A stretch of 64,000 nucleotides of DNA. It comes from Rhodocyclaceae bacterium. GTDB taxonomy: Bacteria; Pseudomonadota; Gammaproteobacteria; Burkholderiales; Rhodocyclaceae. A program made the position numbers and the translations under genes. Position 1 is the first letter of the stretch; the number at the start of each line of letters is the position of its first letter. Below the pieces are notes generated by a model. The model worked only from the letters and a program-made list of their open reading frames with translations. It made no database searches and had not been told where the DNA came from. The stretch is taken from the NCBI GenBank assembly GCA_030824115.1, contig JAVBYI010000005.1, positions 1 to 64,000 of the forward strand, in the 5' to 3' direction. Below, in pieces: positions 49,826 through 58,848 of the stretch.

Positions 49826-50921
49826 CCACGGCCTGTAGCTTATCGCTGACCTCGCGGCTGTCGCCGAGTTTCCCCCCGAGCTTTTCGGCCATTTGCCGCG
49901 CCATGGTGGCCAGGGCTTCTTCCTGTCGGTTGGTCATTTCGAGGTGAAGGAAGGAATGCTCGAGGGCCTGGATGTATTCGTCAATGCTGGCCAGGGCCGA
50001 GAGGCGGTGGGCGGCCTGCTGTTTCTCAGTGGCGCTGAGTACGCCAGTGAGTGTCCCTAGCGCATCCTGAATGCCATGACCTTGCCGCTTGAAGGCGGCA
50101 TCGGCCGAGAGCGCCACCAGACGGGCGCTGGCCCCTTCGGCGAGAATCGCCAGGTTGTCGCGCAGTCGTCCGACCGCATCGGGGTCGTCCATCGGCAGCT
50201 TGGAGACGACAAGCGTGATCGACGGATAGTTGATCACGAGGCGATCGCGAAACTGGAACTGATGTCCCATGCCGCGCCCATGCTGGAGGATCGACAATTC
50301 CAGCGGCGTGCACGCGCCGTGGGTTGAAGTCCGCTGTTCCTCACTGTCGATGCGCAGATCCACCAGTCCTTCGAGGCCGTACTGCTGTACGACGTCGAGG
50401 AGTGCCTTGGAGAGCTGGGCGCAGGTGGTGCAGGAAAACGAGGTGCGCAGGAACTGCATGATCATGCCGAGTTCGCCCATCGACGACATGGCCGTGAATG
50501 CGGTACGCGAGGCCATCGCGACCTGATCCTCGAAGCCGCGCTTCTCGATCAGGATCTTCTCGGCCACCTTGACCTTCTGCAGCAACTCCTCGGCATTGAA
50601 GGGCTTGACGATGTAGTCGCTGCCGCCGGCGTCGTAGGCATGCAGGCGGGTTTCCATGTCGTCATGACACGAAACGAAAATCACCGGCCCCTGCCAGCCA
50701 GAGGTCTCGCGCAGGGCGCGGCAGACCTCAATGCCGTTCATGCCGGGCATTTCGATGTCGAGCAGCACAATGTCCGGGTTTTGGTCGATGGCGGCCAGAA
50801 AGGCAGTGCCACTCTCGAATTCGGTGAGCTGGTAGTGCGGGTCGCTGAACGGGAAAGTGGCCGTCAGGCGGGCTGCCGGTTCGTCATCGACAATGAAGAT
50901 ACTGAGGGGCTTCGTGCTCAT
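49797..50921 (-). CDS. Response regulator with helical output region and CxxC
   Basis: A 374-residue protein. The receiver (residues 1-125) has IFIVDDEP, the phospho-aspartate in DIVLLDIEMPGMNG, FVSCHD and DYIVKPFNAEE. The remaining 250 residues have no helix-turn-helix or cyclase motif that I recognise. They include SCTTCAQLSKALLDVV (a CxxC pair) in a GAF-like segment and a helical C terminus. It converges on the HPt-containing kinase with a 29-base overlap, so it is a likely partner of that phosphorelay. Confidence 0.8.
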
Positions 50922-50974
50922 GGGGGTGCGGAATTGGATGGACGGACTCTATTATCGCATCGCGGGACGGTTAT

Positions 50975-50998
50975 GCCGTCCCGCCAGCGCCGACTTTT
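50975..50998 (+). repeat. Interspersed 24-bp repeat, copy 13 (intergenic)
   Basis: GCCGTC, CC, then GCCAGCGCCGACTTTT, the commonest form. It lies between the response regulator start (50921) and the end of the binding protein gene at 51027. CGGGACGG and ATGCCGTCCCG around it can form a short inverted pair. Confidence 0.88.
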
Positions 50999-51026
50999 CG
51001 AGCGTCGTCCCGCTCGATCCAGGTTG

Positions 51027-52193
51027 TTATTTTGGCATCTTGCACTCGCCGACATAGGCATCGGCATGGTCGGTGAAGATGGTGCCCATCAGCTTGTTGG
51101 TGATCTGGCCCTTGTCATCTTTGCGCACCACGCGCAGGAAGTAGTCCTGCACCGGATAGTGGTTGCTGTTGAACTTGAACTTGCCGCGTACCGAGTTGAA
51201 CTTGGCGGTTTCGAGGGCCTTGCGCACCGCAGGCTTGTCGTCAAGTTTTCCCTTGCTGTCGCGCACGGCGGCATCCATCAGCATGGCCGCGTCGTAGCCC
51301 TGCGAGGCGTAGAGCGACGGCGTGCGCTTGTAGGTCTGGATGAAGTCGGCGACAAATTTCCTGTTGGCGGCGTTGTCGAGGTCATATGCCCAGTGTGATG
51401 AATTGAAGGTCCCGAGCATCGGTTCGCCGACGGCCGGGATGGTGTCTTCGTCAGCCGAGAAACCGGAGGTGATCAGGCGGATGTCCTTGGAGAGGCCGGC
51501 CGCAACGAACTGCTTGACGAAGTTGATGCCCATGCCGCCGGGCAGGAAGAAGAACACCGCATCGGGCTTGGCGGCGCGCAGTTGCGCCAGTTCGGCGGCG
51601 TAATCGAGTTGGCCGAGCTTGGTGTACGTCTCATCGCTCATGTTGCCCTTGAAGTAACGCTTGAAGCCATTGAGCGCATCCTTGCCGGCCGGATAGTTGG
51701 GGGCAACGCCAATCACATTCTTGTAGCCCTGGTCGGAGGCCCACTTGCCCATGGCCTCGGCGACGTTGTCGTTCTGCCAGGCAATGTTGAAGAAGTAAGG
51801 GTTGCAGTCCTTGCCGGCCAGTTGCGAGGGGCCGGCGTTGGCCGAGATATAGAAGGTCTGGCTGTCGAACACCGGTTTGGCGACGGTCAGCAGGATGTTG
51901 GAGAAGACGATGCCGGTCATGAAATCGACCTTGTCCTTCTTGAGGAAGCGCTCGGCGATCTGCTTGCCGATCTCGGGCTTCTGCTGGTCATCGGCGACGA
52001 TCACCTCGGCCGGTTTGCCACCGAGCTTGCCATTCAGATGTTTGATGCCAAGCTGGAAGCCGTCGCGGATGTCGACACCCAGACCAGCCGCCGGGCCGGA
52101 GAGGGTGGAGACGAAGCCGACTTTGACGCCTTCATTGGCATGGGCTGCCGTGAAGGTCGTGGCGAGCAGGCAGGTGAGCAGAATTTTTTTCAT
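51027..52193 (-). CDS. Branched-chain amino acid ABC transporter substrate-binding protein (LivJ type)
   Basis: A periplasmic type I binding protein of 388 residues with a signal peptide (MKKILLTCLLATTFTAAHA, cleaved before NEGVKVG). It shows VGFVSTLSGPAAGLGVDIRDGFQLGIKHLNG, VIVADDQQKPE and a bilobed fold with LYASQGYDAAMLMDAAV. No permease or ATPase genes are adjacent, so it either pairs with a transporter elsewhere or serves sensing. Relatives bind leucine, amides or aromatic acids; the ligand is not known. Confidence 0.85.
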   Translation of the reverse strand: MKKILLTCLLATTFTAAHANEGVKVGFVSTLSGPAAGLGVDIRDGFQLGIKHLNGKLGGKPAEVIVADDQQKPEIGKQIAERFLKKDKVDFMTGIVFSNILLTVAKPVFDSQTFYISANAGPSQLAGKDCNPYFFNIAWQNDNVAEAMGKWASDQGYKNVIGVAPNYPAGKDALNGFKRYFKGNMSDETYTKLGQLDYAAELAQLRAAKPDAVFFFLPGGMGINFVKQFVAAGLSKDIRLITSGFSADEDTIPAVGEPMLGTFNSSHWAYDLDNAANRKFVADFIQTYKRTPSLYASQGYDAAMLMDAAVRDSKGKLDDKPAVRKALETAKFNSVRGKFKFNSNHYPVQDYFLRVVRKDDKGQITNKLMGTIFTDHADAYVGECKMPK

Positions 52194-52217
52194 GTGGGCT
52201 CCTCGTTTGGGGGTTGT

Positions 52218-52973
52218 TTAAATCTGGTCGCGCCAGATGCGGATGGCGCTGAAAGTCTCGGTATCGTTGGCCGGCAGGCGGCCAAGGTGGGCGGTGGCGG
52301 CGGCGATCACGCCGGGTGTCTGCCAGCGCAGGAAAGGGTTGGTTGCCAACTCGTCGGCCAGCGTGGATGGTACGGAGGGTTGGCCGGCCGCACGTTGGCG
52401 CTTGACGCGGTCGATGCGCGCGACGATGGCCGCGTTGTCCGGCTCGACCGTCTTCGCGAAACGCAGGCAGGACTCGGTGTATTCGTGGGCGCAGTAGATC
52501 TGTGTGGTGGCGGGCAGGGCGGCCAGACGCGCAAGCGAAGCGTGCATCTGCGCCAGCGTGCCTTCAAAGACGCGGCCGCAGCCGGCGCCGAACAGCGTAT
52601 CGCCACACAGCAACATCCCCGGGCGATAATAGACGACATGACCCAGCGTATGCCCCGGCACCTCCATCACCGCAAAATCGACGTCCAGTACCGTGACGCA
52701 ATCGCCCTCGGCGAGCGGGTGGGTCACGACCGCTTGCGCCTCACGCGCCGGGCCGTAGACCGGGACGGGGTGCCGCGCGACGAGTTCGGTGATGCCGCCG
52801 ATGTGGTCGCCGTGATGGTGGGTCACAAGAATCGCGCACAGTTGGTCGCCCGTCTGTTCGAGGAAGCGCTCGACCGGGTCGGCTTCGCCGGGATCAACAA
52901 TGGCCACCCGGCCTTGATGTCGCAAGGCCCAGATGTAATTGTCTTCGAAAGCCGGAATGGGTTCGATCTGCAT
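52218..52973 (-). CDS. gloB: Hydroxyacylglutathione hydrolase (glyoxalase II)
   Basis: Hydrolyses S-lactoylglutathione to lactate and glutathione. It has the binuclear zinc motif VTHHHGDHIGG, PGHTLGHVVY, LLCGDTLFGAGCGRVFEG and CAHEYTESCLRFA, plus the C-terminal glutathione-binding helical domain. The start at 52973 (MQIEPIPAFEDNYIW) gives 251 residues. It is divergent from the methyltransferase gene with 14 bases between, the gloB-yafS-rnhA-dnaQ arrangement also seen in E. coli. Confidence 0.95.
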   Translation of the reverse strand: MQIEPIPAFEDNYIWALRHQGRVAIVDPGEADPVERFLEQTGDQLCAILVTHHHGDHIGGITELVARHPVPVYGPAREAQAVVTHPLAEGDCVTVLDVDFAVMEVPGHTLGHVVYYRPGMLLCGDTLFGAGCGRVFEGTLAQMHASLARLAALPATTQIYCAHEYTESCLRFAKTVEPDNAAIVARIDRVKRQRAAGQPSVPSTLADELATNPFLRWQTPGVIAAATAHLGRLPANDTETFSAIRIWRDQI

Positions 52974-52987
52974 GGGGGCCGATTCTA

Positions 52988-53737
52988 ATGGCGCTGGAGA
53001 GCTTTTCCGCATGGCTTGAAACGCCGCAAGGGCGCTATGTGCGCGCCTGGGAACAGGACAAACTCGACACCGTGGTGGCCGATATCTTCGGCTTCAATGC
53101 GCTGCAGATTGGTTTTCCCGAGATGGAGACCCTGCGGGCGAACCGCATGCCCTTTCGTTTTTGCTGCTGTGCCCAGCAGGCGGCGATGGTGAGAAGCGAT
53201 GCCCACCACCTGCCGTTTGCCACCAACAGCCTCGATCTGGTGGTGCTGCCGCATGTGTTGGAGTTCGATGCCAATCCGCACCAGATCCTGCGCGAAGTCG
53301 AACGTGTGCTGGTGCCCGAAGGCAGCGTCGTGGTGGTTGGCTTTAACCCCTTCAGCCTGTGGGGCATGCGCCGTGTGCTGGCACGTCGTGGAGGGCCGCC
53401 GCCCTGGCAGGGGCGTTACCTCAGTGTGCCGCGCCTGCGCGACTGGTTTGCCCTGCTCGGTTTCGAAACTCGGGGTGGCGAATTCGGCTGCTTTGCCCCG
53501 CCGGTGACGCAGGAAAAATGGCTCACCCGCTGGCAGTTCATGGAGCCGGCGGGCGATCGCTGGTGGCCGTTTGCCGGCGCGGTGTATGTATTGCAGGCGA
53601 TCAAGCGGCAACACGGCATGCGGCTGGTCACCCCGAAATGGAAAGATCGCATGGCGCAGGCGAAGGCGCTGGCATTGATGCCGCAAAAACCGCTGGCGCA
53701 GAAAAATATGGACATGAGGGACATGGAGCATGAGTGA
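52988..53737 (+). CDS. SAM-dependent methyltransferase (YafS type)
   Basis: A 249-residue class I methyltransferase of the methyltransferase-11 kind. The SAM-binding region is diverged at the N terminus. [52 protein letters not shown] is the typical motif II-III segment. The position next to gloB and overlapping rnhA by 8 bases matches E. coli yafS. The substrate is unknown. Confidence 0.82.
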   Translation: MALESFSAWLETPQGRYVRAWEQDKLDTVVADIFGFNALQIGFPEMETLRANRMPFRFCCCAQQAAMVRSDAHHLPFATNSLDLVVLPHVLEFDANPHQILREVERVLVPEGSVVVVGFNPFSLWGMRRVLARRGGPPPWQGRYLSVPRLRDWFALLGFETRGGEFGCFAPPVTQEKWLTRWQFMEPAGDRWWPFAGAVYVLQAIKRQHGMRLVTPKWKDRMAQAKALALMPQKPLAQKNMDMRDMEHE

Positions 53738-54176
53738 GGTGGTGGATATCTTTACCGACGGTGCCTGCAGTGGCAATCCCGGGCCGGGCGGCTGGGGCGC
53801 GTTGCTGCGCAGCAATGCGCAGGAGAAGGAGTTGTCCGGCTACGAGCCGGCGACGACCAACAACCGCATGGAGCTGATGGCGGTGATCGAAGCGCTGTGC
53901 GCCCTCAAGCGGCCGGTCAGCGCTCGGGTACATACCGATTCGCAGTACGTGCAAAAAGGCATCAGCGAGTGGATTCACAACTGGAAACGGCGCGGTTGGC
54001 AAACCGCCGACAAGAAGCCGGTGAAGAATGCCGACCTGTGGCAGGCACTCGATGCCGCGCGCATGAACCATGAGGTCGAATGGCTGTGGGTGCGCGGTCA
54101 TGCCGGTCATGTCGAAAATGAACGGGTGGATGCGCTGGCGCGTGCCGCTATCGAAAACAAGGGGGGCAAGGTATGA
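53730..54176 (+). CDS. rnhA: Ribonuclease HI
   Basis: Degrades RNA in RNA-DNA hybrids. The catalytic carboxylates are in [19 protein letters not shown], the glutamate in [22 protein letters not shown]-type [12 protein letters not shown] and the C-terminal [17 protein letters not shown]. Length is 148 residues. It overlaps the methyltransferase gene at its start and dnaQ by ATGA at its end. Confidence 0.96.
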   Translation: MSEVVDIFTDGACSGNPGPGGWGALLRSNAQEKELSGYEPATTNNRMELMAVIEALCALKRPVSARVHTDSQYVQKGISEWIHNWKRRGWQTADKKPVKNADLWQALDAARMNHEVEWLWVRGHAGHVENERVDALARAAIENKGGKV

Positions 54177-54877
54177 GCATCGTGCGCCAGGTCGTGCTGG
54201 ATACCGAAACAACCGGTCTGGAATGGCGCCAGGGCGAGCGCGTGATCGAGATTGGCTGCGTCGAACTGGTCAGCCGCAAGCTGACCGGACGACATTTTCA
54301 CCAGTACCTGAATCCTGAAAAAGCCATTGCAGCCGGTGCGCAGGCGGTGCATGGCCTGACCGACGAATTCCTCGCCGACAAGCCGAAGTTTGCCGACATT
54401 GCCGACGAATTCCTCGCCTTCATCGAAGGTGCCGAGCTGATCATCCACAACGCCCCCTTCGACGTCGGCTTTCTCGACAACGAACTCGGGCTGCTCGGCC
54501 GCGAGCCGCTCAAGAGCGTGTGCGGCAACATCGTCGACACGCTGCGCATGGCGCGCGACCTGCGGCCCGGCAAGCGCAACGGCCTCGATGCGCTGTGCAT
54601 CGAATTCGGCGTCGACAACTCCGGGCGCCAGTTGCACGGTGCGCTGCTGGATGCCGAACTGCTGTCCGACGTTTATCTGGCCATGACACGTGGACAGGAC
54701 AGCCTGATGATGGATCTCGACATGGCCTCGTTCGACCCCGGCTGGGCCAAGGGGGAGCGGCCACCGATCCGCTTGCTGACGGCGACGGCAGAAGAGTTGG
54801 CCGAACACGAGCGCGTGCTGGCCGAGATCGACAAGGAAAGCAAGGGCAAGACGCTCTGGCGCCAGTTGGAGGCATAA
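54173..54877 (+). CDS. dnaQ: DNA polymerase III epsilon subunit (proofreading exonuclease)
   Basis: The 3'-5' exonuclease of the replicative polymerase. Exo motifs are [11 protein letters not shown] (ExoI), [26 protein letters not shown] (ExoII) and [18 protein letters not shown] (ExoIII with catalytic His). The C terminus continues past residue 190 for binding the polymerase alpha subunit. Length is 234 residues. It is coupled to rnhA and followed directly by the EamA gene. Confidence 0.95.
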   Translation: MSIVRQVVLDTETTGLEWRQGERVIEIGCVELVSRKLTGRHFHQYLNPEKAIAAGAQAVHGLTDEFLADKPKFADIADEFLAFIEGAELIIHNAPFDVGFLDNELGLLGREPLKSVCGNIVDTLRMARDLRPGKRNGLDALCIEFGVDNSGRQLHGALLDAELLSDVYLAMTRGQDSLMMDLDMASFDPGWAKGERPPIRLLTATAEELAEHERVLAEIDKESKGKTLWRQLEA

Positions 54878-55807
54878 ATGCAGGGCATGCCGTCCCGTCG
54901 GGCGGCACCTTCGCAGAACACCATGTCCGTTCCCGTCGCGTATCTCGGCATCATCCTCATCTGGTCTACCACGCCGCTGGCCATCCAGTGGAGCACCCAG
55001 GGCAGCAGCTTTGCCTTTGCCCTCTTTGCCCGCATGACAATCGGTGTTGTGCTGGCTGTCGTGCTGCTGGCCGCATGGCGCGTCCGTTTTCCATTGCATG
55101 CCCGCGCCTGGCGCAGCTATCTGGTCGGCGGACTGGGCACTTTCGGCGCCATGACCCTAACCTACTGGGGTGCGCGCCATGTCCATTCCGGGCTGATTTC
55201 GGTGCTGTTCGGCCTCTCGCCGCTGATGACTGGCGTGCTGGCGGCCCTCTGGCTGGGCGAGCGTGCGCTGACGCCGTTGCGTCTCACCGGCATGGCGCTC
55301 GGCATGATCGGTCTGGCCACCATCTTTGCGCAGGGCGAGGGTGCCGGCGGCACGCAGGTCGCACTTGGTCTGGTGTTGCTGTTGTGCGCCGTGTTCATCC
55401 ACTCCGCCAGCCTCGTTTGGGTCAAGCAGATCGACGACGATAGCCCGCCGCTCGCCACCGCCGCCGGCACGCTGATCGTCTCGCTGCCCTTGTTCGGGCT
55501 GGTCTGGTGGCTGGTCGAGGGCCACGTGCCTGTCGATCTGCCGCTGCGTGCCAGCGTGGCCATCGTTTATCTCGGCGTGTTCGGTTCGGTACTCGGGTTT
55601 GCGCTCTACTACTACGTCATCCGCCACATGGAGGCTGGCAAGGTGGCGCTGATCACGCTCGTTACGCCGGTCATTGCGCTATTGCTTGGCCAGACCCTCA
55701 ACGGCGAAGCAATCGGCGCGCGCGTCTGGCTCGGTGCTGCGCTGATCGCCGGGGGATTGGTGTTGCACCAGTGGACGGCACTGGTCAGGTTGGCGCGTCG
55801 CCAATAA
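54878..55807 (+). CDS. EamA/DMT-family transporter
   Basis: A 10-helix inner-membrane permease of 309 residues with two EamA repeats (GIILIWSTTPLAIQWST... and LLCAVFIHSASLVWVKQIDD...). Helices alternate regularly through to LVLHQW. A GGAGG ribosome site sits five bases before the ATG at 54878. An ATG at 54923 (MSVPVAYLG) would give a more usual N terminus. The bases between them begin ATGCCGTCCCG and resemble the first part of the 24-bp repeat, so the repeat may have extended the N terminus. The substrate is unknown. Confidence 0.83.
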   Translation: MQGMPSRRAAPSQNTMSVPVAYLGIILIWSTTPLAIQWSTQGSSFAFALFARMTIGVVLAVVLLAAWRVRFPLHARAWRSYLVGGLGTFGAMTLTYWGARHVHSGLISVLFGLSPLMTGVLAALWLGERALTPLRLTGMALGMIGLATIFAQGEGAGGTQVALGLVLLLCAVFIHSASLVWVKQIDDDSPPLATAAGTLIVSLPLFGLVWWLVEGHVPVDLPLRASVAIVYLGVFGSVLGFALYYYVIRHMEAGKVALITLVTPVIALLLGQTLNGEAIGARVWLGAALIAGGLVLHQWTALVRLARRQ

Positions 55808-55867
55808 CGCCCTACCAAGCGATTTACGGCCTATTATCAGTTACCGATTTTCGGAATGGAGACAATC

Positions 55868-55996
55868 ATGGCAAAAGGTCAGTTACGCGGCAACAAGGAA
55901 GCTAAAAAGCCCAAGCAGCCCAAGAAGCCCACACCACCGGCGGGCGGCTTTCAGGTTCCTTCCTCGACAGGCAAGCCGGCAAACGCCAAGTCCTGA
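55868..55996 (+). CDS. Small basic Lys/Pro-rich protein
   Basis: A 42-codon ORF beginning MAKGQLRGNKEAKKPKQPK and ending in GKPANAKS. GGAG at 55857-55860 is seven bases before the ATG. Small basic proteins with this start are common in beta-proteobacteria and are annotated as hypothetical. It lies between the EamA gene and the nifV control region. The high lysine and proline content suggests an unstructured nucleic-acid-binding protein, which is inference. Confidence 0.65.
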   Translation: MAKGQLRGNKEAKKPKQPKKPTPPAGGFQVPSSTGKPANAKS

Positions 55997-56024
55997 TTTC
56001 CCTGTCGCGCCGGGGTTAGTGGAT

Positions 56025-56040
56025 TGTCGCAAATGCGACA
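56025..56040 (+). promoter_or_regulatory. NifA upstream activator site
   Basis: TGT at 56025-56027, ten bases, then ACA at 56038-56040, the TGT-N10-ACA consensus for NifA. The ten bases (CGCAAATGCG) are palindromic themselves, so the whole site is a near-perfect inverted repeat. It lies 78 bases (centre) before the transcription start expected from the sigma-54 promoter. Confidence 0.8.
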
Positions 56041-56084
56041 AAAGATTTATTGGCTAACTGGCTGATTTATAAGTAATGCAGTGC

Positions 56085-56101
56085 GGGCACTGGAATTGCA
56101 A
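56085..56101 (+). promoter_or_regulatory. Sigma-54 promoter for the nifV block
   Basis: GGGCACT, then GGAA, then TTGCAA. The GG at 56086-56087 and GC at 56098-56099 are separated by exactly ten bases, as required for RpoN. With the NifA site upstream this is strong evidence for nitrogen-regulated transcription. The expected start (about 56111) falls at the nifV ATG at 56112, so the mRNA would be leaderless or nearly so. Confidence 0.75.
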
Positions 56102-56111
56102 CGTGCCTGCC

Positions 56112-57236
56112 ATGAAACCAAATTTCGTCACCATCAACGACACCACGCTGCGCGACGGCGAGCAATCGGCTGGCGTGGCGTTTTCGCTGGAAGAAAAGCT
56201 GGCGATTGCCCGCGAGCTGGATGCCCTTGGCGTGCCCGAGATGGAGGTGGGCATCCCGGCGATGGGGGCGGTCGAGCGCGAGAGTATTCGCGCCGTGGCC
56301 TTGCTGGGCCTGAAGGCGCGCCTGATGGTCTGGGGCCGTCTCGCCAGCGCCGACATTGCTGCGGGCGCTGGTCTGGGTGCGCAGATGATGGATATTTCGG
56401 TGCCGGCTTCCGACCAGCACTTGCGCCACAAGCTGGGACGCGACCGTTCTTGGCTGCTCGGCGAGTTGCCGAAAATGATTGCCTACGGCCGCGACCAGGG
56501 GCTGGAGATGTGTGTCGGCGGTGAGGATGCCTCGCGCGCTGACATGGATTTTCTCTGCCGCATCGTCGAAGTGGCGCAGCAGGCGGGCGCGCGGCGCTTC
56601 CGCTTCGCCGATACGCTGGGCATTCTCGAACCCTTCGGCGTCCATGAAAAGATCAGTCAGTTGCGCGCGAATTGCGACCTCGAAATCGAGATGCACGCGC
56701 ACGACGACCTCGGGCTGGCGACAGCCAACACGCTGGCCGCTGCCCGCGCCGGAGCGACGCACCTGAACACCACCGTGAACGGCCTTGGCGAGCGTGCCGG
56801 CAACGCCCCGCTCGAAGAAGTGGCGCTGGCGCTCACCCGCTGCCACGGCATTGAAACCGGCATCGACCTGCGCAACTTCCTGAGCCTGTCGCATCGCGTG
56901 GCCAATGCCTCCGGCCGTCCCGTGCCCTGGCAGAAGAGCATTGTCGGCGCGGGCGTGTTTACCCACGAAGCCGGCATCCATGTTGATGGTCTGCTCAAGC
57001 ATCCGGCCAACTATCAGGGCTTTGACCCCGCGCTGGTCGGGCGCAGCCATCGGCTGGTACTCGGCAAGCATTCCGGTCAGCATGCGGTCAAGGTGATCAT
57101 GGCGATGCTGGGCATCGAGATGGACGAAGCCGGCGCGCAGCGCATGCTGGCGGCGGTGCGTGCCTTTGTCGCGGTAGCGAAGCGGCCGCCGACGGATGAA
57201 GAGCTGCGCGAACTGGCCGGGGATCATCATGCGTGA
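56112..57236 (+). CDS. nifV: Homocitrate synthase NifV
   Basis: Condenses 2-oxoglutarate and acetyl-CoA into homocitrate, the organic ligand of the nitrogenase FeMo-cofactor. The motifs are [60 protein letters not shown] and [23 protein letters not shown]. The start [10 protein letters not shown] at 56112 gives 374 residues, close to NifV of Azotobacter. The 24-bp repeat at 56335-56358 encodes GRLASADI. Control is by the NifA/sigma-54 elements just upstream. Confidence 0.94.
   Translation: MKPNFVTINDTTLRDGEQSAGVAFSLEEKLAIARELDALGVPEMEVGIPAMGAVERESIRAVALLGLKARLMVWGRLASADIAAGAGLGAQMMDISVPASDQHLRHKLGRDRSWLLGELPKMIAYGRDQGLEMCVGGEDASRADMDFLCRIVEVAQQAGARRFRFADTLGILEPFGVHEKISQLRANCDLEIEMHAHDDLGLATANTLAAARAGATHLNTTVNGLGERAGNAPLEEVALALTRCHGIETGIDLRNFLSLSHRVANASGRPVPWQKSIVGAGVFTHEAGIHVDGLLKHPANYQGFDPALVGRSHRLVLGKHSGQHAVKVIMAMLGIEMDEAGAQRMLAAVRAFVAVAKRPPTDEELRELAGDHHA
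56335..56358 (+). repeat. Interspersed 24-bp repeat, copy 14 (in nifV)
   Basis: GCCGTC, TC, then GCCAGCGCCGACATTG. Same orientation as the gene, read as GRLASADI. Confidence 0.75.
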
Positions 57237-58032
57237 CGCCTCTTTGTCGATTACGGAAGTCGTGCCGGCTGAAGCGAGCCCCGGCATTCTCGCCATGCTG
57301 CGCGAGGATGTGCGCTGCATCTTTCAGCGCGACCCGGCGGCACGCACGACCTGGGAAGTGCTGACCACCTATCCCGGCCTCCATGCCCTGATCGTCCATC
57401 GCCTGGCGCATGTGCTGTGGCGTAACGGCTGGCGCTATTTCGCCCGCGTTGCCGCCTATCTGGCGCGCATGCTGACCAACATCGACATTCATCCCGGCGC
57501 ACGCATCGGCCGCCGTTTCTTCATCGACCACGGGGCTGGTGTCGTCATCGGCGAAACGGCTGAAGTCGGCCATGATGTGACGCTCTATCACGGCGTGACG
57601 CTGGGCGGCACGACCTGGAACAAGGGCAAGCGCCATCCGACGCTCGGCGATGGCGTGGTGGTCGGGGCGGGCGCGAAGATTCTTGGCGCGATCACGATTG
57701 GTGCCACGGCGCGCGTTGGCGCCAACTCGGTCGTCGTCAAAGAGGTGCCGGCGGGACGCACCGTCATTGGCATTCCGGCCCGTATTGTCGGCGAGCGTGC
57801 CGCGCCCCTGCGTTCGCTCGATGCGGAGCATCAGATCGACCTTGATCACCACCTGATTCCCGATCCAGTCGGCAAGGCCATCGGTTGCCTGCTCGATCGC
57901 ATCGACGCCATGGAGCAGGAATTGCGCACATTGCGCGGCCAGACAACGCCCCCGGAACCCACCTGCGGCACCTGCGCGGCGGGCGAGTTGTGCTGCGAAG
58001 AACATCGTCATTTGAGAAAGGAAGCATCATGA
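57229..58032 (+). CDS. cysE: Serine O-acetyltransferase, nif-linked copy with Cys-rich tail
   Basis: Makes O-acetylserine for cysteine, which supplies sulfur for nitrogenase clusters. The beta-helix motifs [28 protein letters not shown] and [22 protein letters not shown] are complete. Length is 267 residues. It starts inside the nifV stop region (8-base overlap) and ends overlapping nifW (ATGA). Compared with the isc-linked copy it has a C-terminal extension, [16 protein letters not shown], with a CxxC and a CC pair that could bind metal. Its role in the nif block is known from other diazotrophs. Confidence 0.92.
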   Translation: MRDASLSITEVVPAEASPGILAMLREDVRCIFQRDPAARTTWEVLTTYPGLHALIVHRLAHVLWRNGWRYFARVAAYLARMLTNIDIHPGARIGRRFFIDHGAGVVIGETAEVGHDVTLYHGVTLGGTTWNKGKRHPTLGDGVVVGAGAKILGAITIGATARVGANSVVVKEVPAGRTVIGIPARIVGERAAPLRSLDAEHQIDLDHHLIPDPVGKAIGCLLDRIDAMEQELRTLRGQTTPPEPTCGTCAAGELCCEEHRHLRKEAS

Positions 58033-58364
58033 GCAACGAAACTGTCGAGTTTCTCGATGATCTGGAAGAGCTTGAGTCCGCCGAGGACTTCCTCAACTTC
58101 TTCAAGATTCCCTTCGATCAAAGCATCGTGCATGTCAATCGCCTGCACATCCTGCAGCGTTATCACAACTACCTGCAGGCCCATCGCGAACGTGCCGGCG
58201 AGCCGGGTTATCTCGACTACAAGGCGCTGCTGACGCAGGCTTATAAGGACTTCGAGCATTCGGATGCCTACACCGAGAAGGTGATGCGCGTGCATCAGAA
58301 GGCCAGCGGCATCGCGACGGTGTCGGTGAGTTCCATCAAGCGGGCCAGCGCGGCAAGCTTGTAA
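58029..58364 (+). CDS. nifW: Nitrogenase-stabilizing protein NifW
   Basis: Needed for full activity or stability of the MoFe protein. A 111-residue protein with the family segment [39 protein letters not shown]. The start is fused to the cysE stop (ATGA). nifZ follows after 19 bases. Confidence 0.93.
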   Translation: MSNETVEFLDDLEELESAEDFLNFFKIPFDQSIVHVNRLHILQRYHNYLQAHRERAGEPGYLDYKALLTQAYKDFEHSDAYTEKVMRVHQKASGIATVSVSSIKRASAASL

Positions 58365-58383
58365 GCACGGCGAGTCTATAAAG

Positions 58384-58848
58384 ATGCTCAACACGACCTG
58401 GGATTTCGGCGATGCCGTGCGCGTGACGCGCAATGTGCGTAATGACGGCACCTACCCCGGGGCCGCCACCGGCGATCTGCTGGTACGGCGCGGCAGTGTC
58501 GGCCATGTCGTCGATATCGGCACCTTCCTGCAGGATCAGGTCATCTACTCGGTGCACTTCCTCGATATCAACCGCATCGTCGGCTGTCGCGAGGAGGAGT
58601 TGATCGGCGCGGACGATCCCTGGGTGCCGAGTCGCTATGAAGTCCGTGAGCGCGTTTTCGCCGGCAAGGCGCTGGTCGCCAACGGTGAGGAACTGGTGCC
58701 TATTGGCGCACTGGGCGAAATCATGCAGGTGATTCGCGACAACGATCCGCCGACCTATCACCTGCACTTCGAGTGTCAGCCGGGGCGCATCTTCGCCGTG
58801 CCGGAAGCGGCACTCAACCCCTTGCCCGGCAAGCGAGTCGATGCATGA
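58384..58848 (+). CDS. nifZ: Nitrogen fixation protein NifZ
   Basis: Assists P-cluster maturation in the MoFe protein. It is 154 residues with WDFGDAVRVTRNVRNDGTYPG and VGHVVDIGTFLQDQVIYSVHFLDINRIVGCREEEL, the NifZ core (an SH3-like barrel), and a longer C-terminal part. It overlaps nifM by four bases (ATGA). Confidence 0.93.
   Translation: MLNTTWDFGDAVRVTRNVRNDGTYPGAATGDLLVRRGSVGHVVDIGTFLQDQVIYSVHFLDINRIVGCREEELIGADDPWVPSRYEVRERVFAGKALVANGEELVPIGALGEIMQVIRDNDPPTYHLHFECQPGRIFAVPEAALNPLPGKRVDA

Noticed and set aside
54887..54910. A further repeat copy at the start of the EamA gene
   Set aside because: ATGCCGTCCCG matches but the second half diverges (TCGGGCGGC). It is noted as a possible decayed fragment but not counted.
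56076..56111. An upstream nifV start at 56076
   Set aside because: It would lie upstream of and inside the sigma-54 promoter, and family similarity begins at [10 protein letters not shown].
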